Below are positions 6,980 to 7,082 of a stretch of DNA of 7,082 bases, piece by piece (the stretch's first letter is position 1; each line of letters begins with the position of its first letter). The stretch lies in contig JAHUZY010000131.1 of the NCBI GenBank assembly GCA_019264505.1, positions 1-7,082 of the forward strand. Reading direction: 5' to 3'. Under the pieces are notes generated by a model. That model was not told where the DNA came from. It made no database searches and saw only the letters and a program-made list of their open reading frames with translations. Source of the stretch: Phenylobacterium sp. (GTDB lineage: Bacteria > Pseudomonadota > Alphaproteobacteria > Caulobacterales > Caulobacteraceae). The position numbers and the translations under genes were made by a program.

Positions 6980-6999
6980 GGTTAAGGTTTCCCTTAACC
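6980..6999. promoter_or_regulatory. Perfect 8-bp inverted repeat with TTAA half-sites, candidate operator (CtrA-like)
   Basis: The arms GGTTAAGG (6980-6987) and CCTTAACC (6992-6999) are perfectly complementary across a 4-nt centre. The two TTAA cores are separated by 8 bp, whereas the classical CtrA box of alphaproteobacteria is TTAA-N7-TTAA. It sits 51 bp upstream of the 445-aa gene and 54-72 bp upstream of the likely divergent plus-strand gene, a natural place for an operator controlling both. Transcribed leftwards it would form an 8-bp stem with a GAAA tetraloop. No U-tract follows in either direction, so a terminator is less likely. Confidence 0.45.
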
Positions 7000-7071
7000 C
7001 TGTGCGGGGACTGAGAGGTGACGTGGCCGGCGTCCTGTGAAATCCTGAATCGGATGATCGGGAGCCCGCCC

Positions 7072-7082
7072 ATGGATCGCCG
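7072..7082 (+). CDS. Possible start of a divergent plus-strand gene (only first codons present)
   Basis: ATG at 7072 is preceded by GGGAG (7060-7064) with a 7-nt spacer, a good Shine-Dalgarno arrangement. The reading stays open for the three complete codons left in the window. An in-frame alternative ATG lies at 7054. Nothing can be said about the product. The main support is the ribosome-binding site and the presence of a promoter-like gap behind it. Confidence 0.35.

Larger units (their letters stand above)
6929..7071. promoter_or_regulatory. Probable divergent promoter region
   Basis: This is 143 bp of non-coding sequence between the minus-strand 445-aa gene and a likely plus-strand gene start. 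It is less G/C-rich than the genes around the TTAA palindrome (6980-6999) and around 7036-7055. A smaller inverted repeat, CCGCA/TGCGG with a 4-nt loop (6944-6957), would fall in the leader of the 445-aa gene. I cannot identify a good -35/-10 pair in either direction. Confidence 0.4.

Noticed and set aside
5720..6985. 421-codon plus-strand open reading frame opposite the 445-aa gene
   Set aside because: Composition is Gly/His/Gln-rich as expected for an antisense shadow. The minus-strand reading has a good ribosome-binding site and normal protein composition.
6879..7073. 64-codon minus-strand reading starting at 7073
   Set aside because: It runs through the probable promoter gap and overlaps the start of the 445-aa gene in another frame. 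It has no ribosome-binding site visible and no recognisable features.
1..7082. CRISPR arrays, tRNA/rRNA genes, insertion sequences or phage genes
   Set aside because: No regularly spaced repeats, cloverleaf-like segments, terminal inverted repeats, transposase or phage motifs were seen on either strand.

Overview
The window is high-GC DNA (roughly two thirds G+C by eye) with almost all coding capacity on the minus strand. It looks like a chromosomal core region of an alphaproteobacterium, plausibly Caulobacterales or a relative. That placement is an inference. It rests on the gene order ccmI-ccmE-ccmF-ccmH-degP (the cycHJKL-degP arrangement known from alphaproteobacteria), the strong G/C third-position bias, and a TTAA-containing palindrome resembling a CtrA site. 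No species can be named from the sequence alone.

Layout, in the direction of minus-strand transcription (right to left). At the right edge is a 143-bp non-coding gap that probably separates a divergent plus-strand gene, of which only the first codons are present, from a 445-aa uncharacterised helical protein (6928-5591). After a 57-66 bp gap comes a tightly packed cytochrome c maturation (System I) block: ccmI (5533-4436), ccmE (4439-3918), ccmF (3921-1897) and ccmH (1900-1424). All three junctions inside this block are 4-bp ATGA overlaps, so the genes are surely one translationally coupled operon. A 130-bp gap follows, then a DegP/HtrA-type periplasmic serine protease gene (1293 to beyond position 1), cut by the window edge at the start of its second PDZ domain.

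How the genes work together: CcmE carries haem covalently at the periplasmic face. CcmH supplies a CxxC thiol pair to handle the apocytochrome CxxCH cysteines, CcmI holds the apocytochrome through TPR repeats, and CcmF is the membrane haem lyase that transfers haem from CcmE to the apoprotein. The haem-export genes ccmABCD and the thioredoxin ccmG are not in this window. In alphaproteobacteria they usually sit at a separate locus. DegP is an envelope quality-control protease that could remove misfolded periplasmic proteins, but it has its own gap and probably its own promoter.

The window shows no RNA genes, mobile elements, CRISPR arrays or foreign-looking segments. It is mainly an ordinary housekeeping region. 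The points worth a second look are the uncharacterised 445-aa gene, the palindrome upstream of it, the degP leader, and two start-site corrections.
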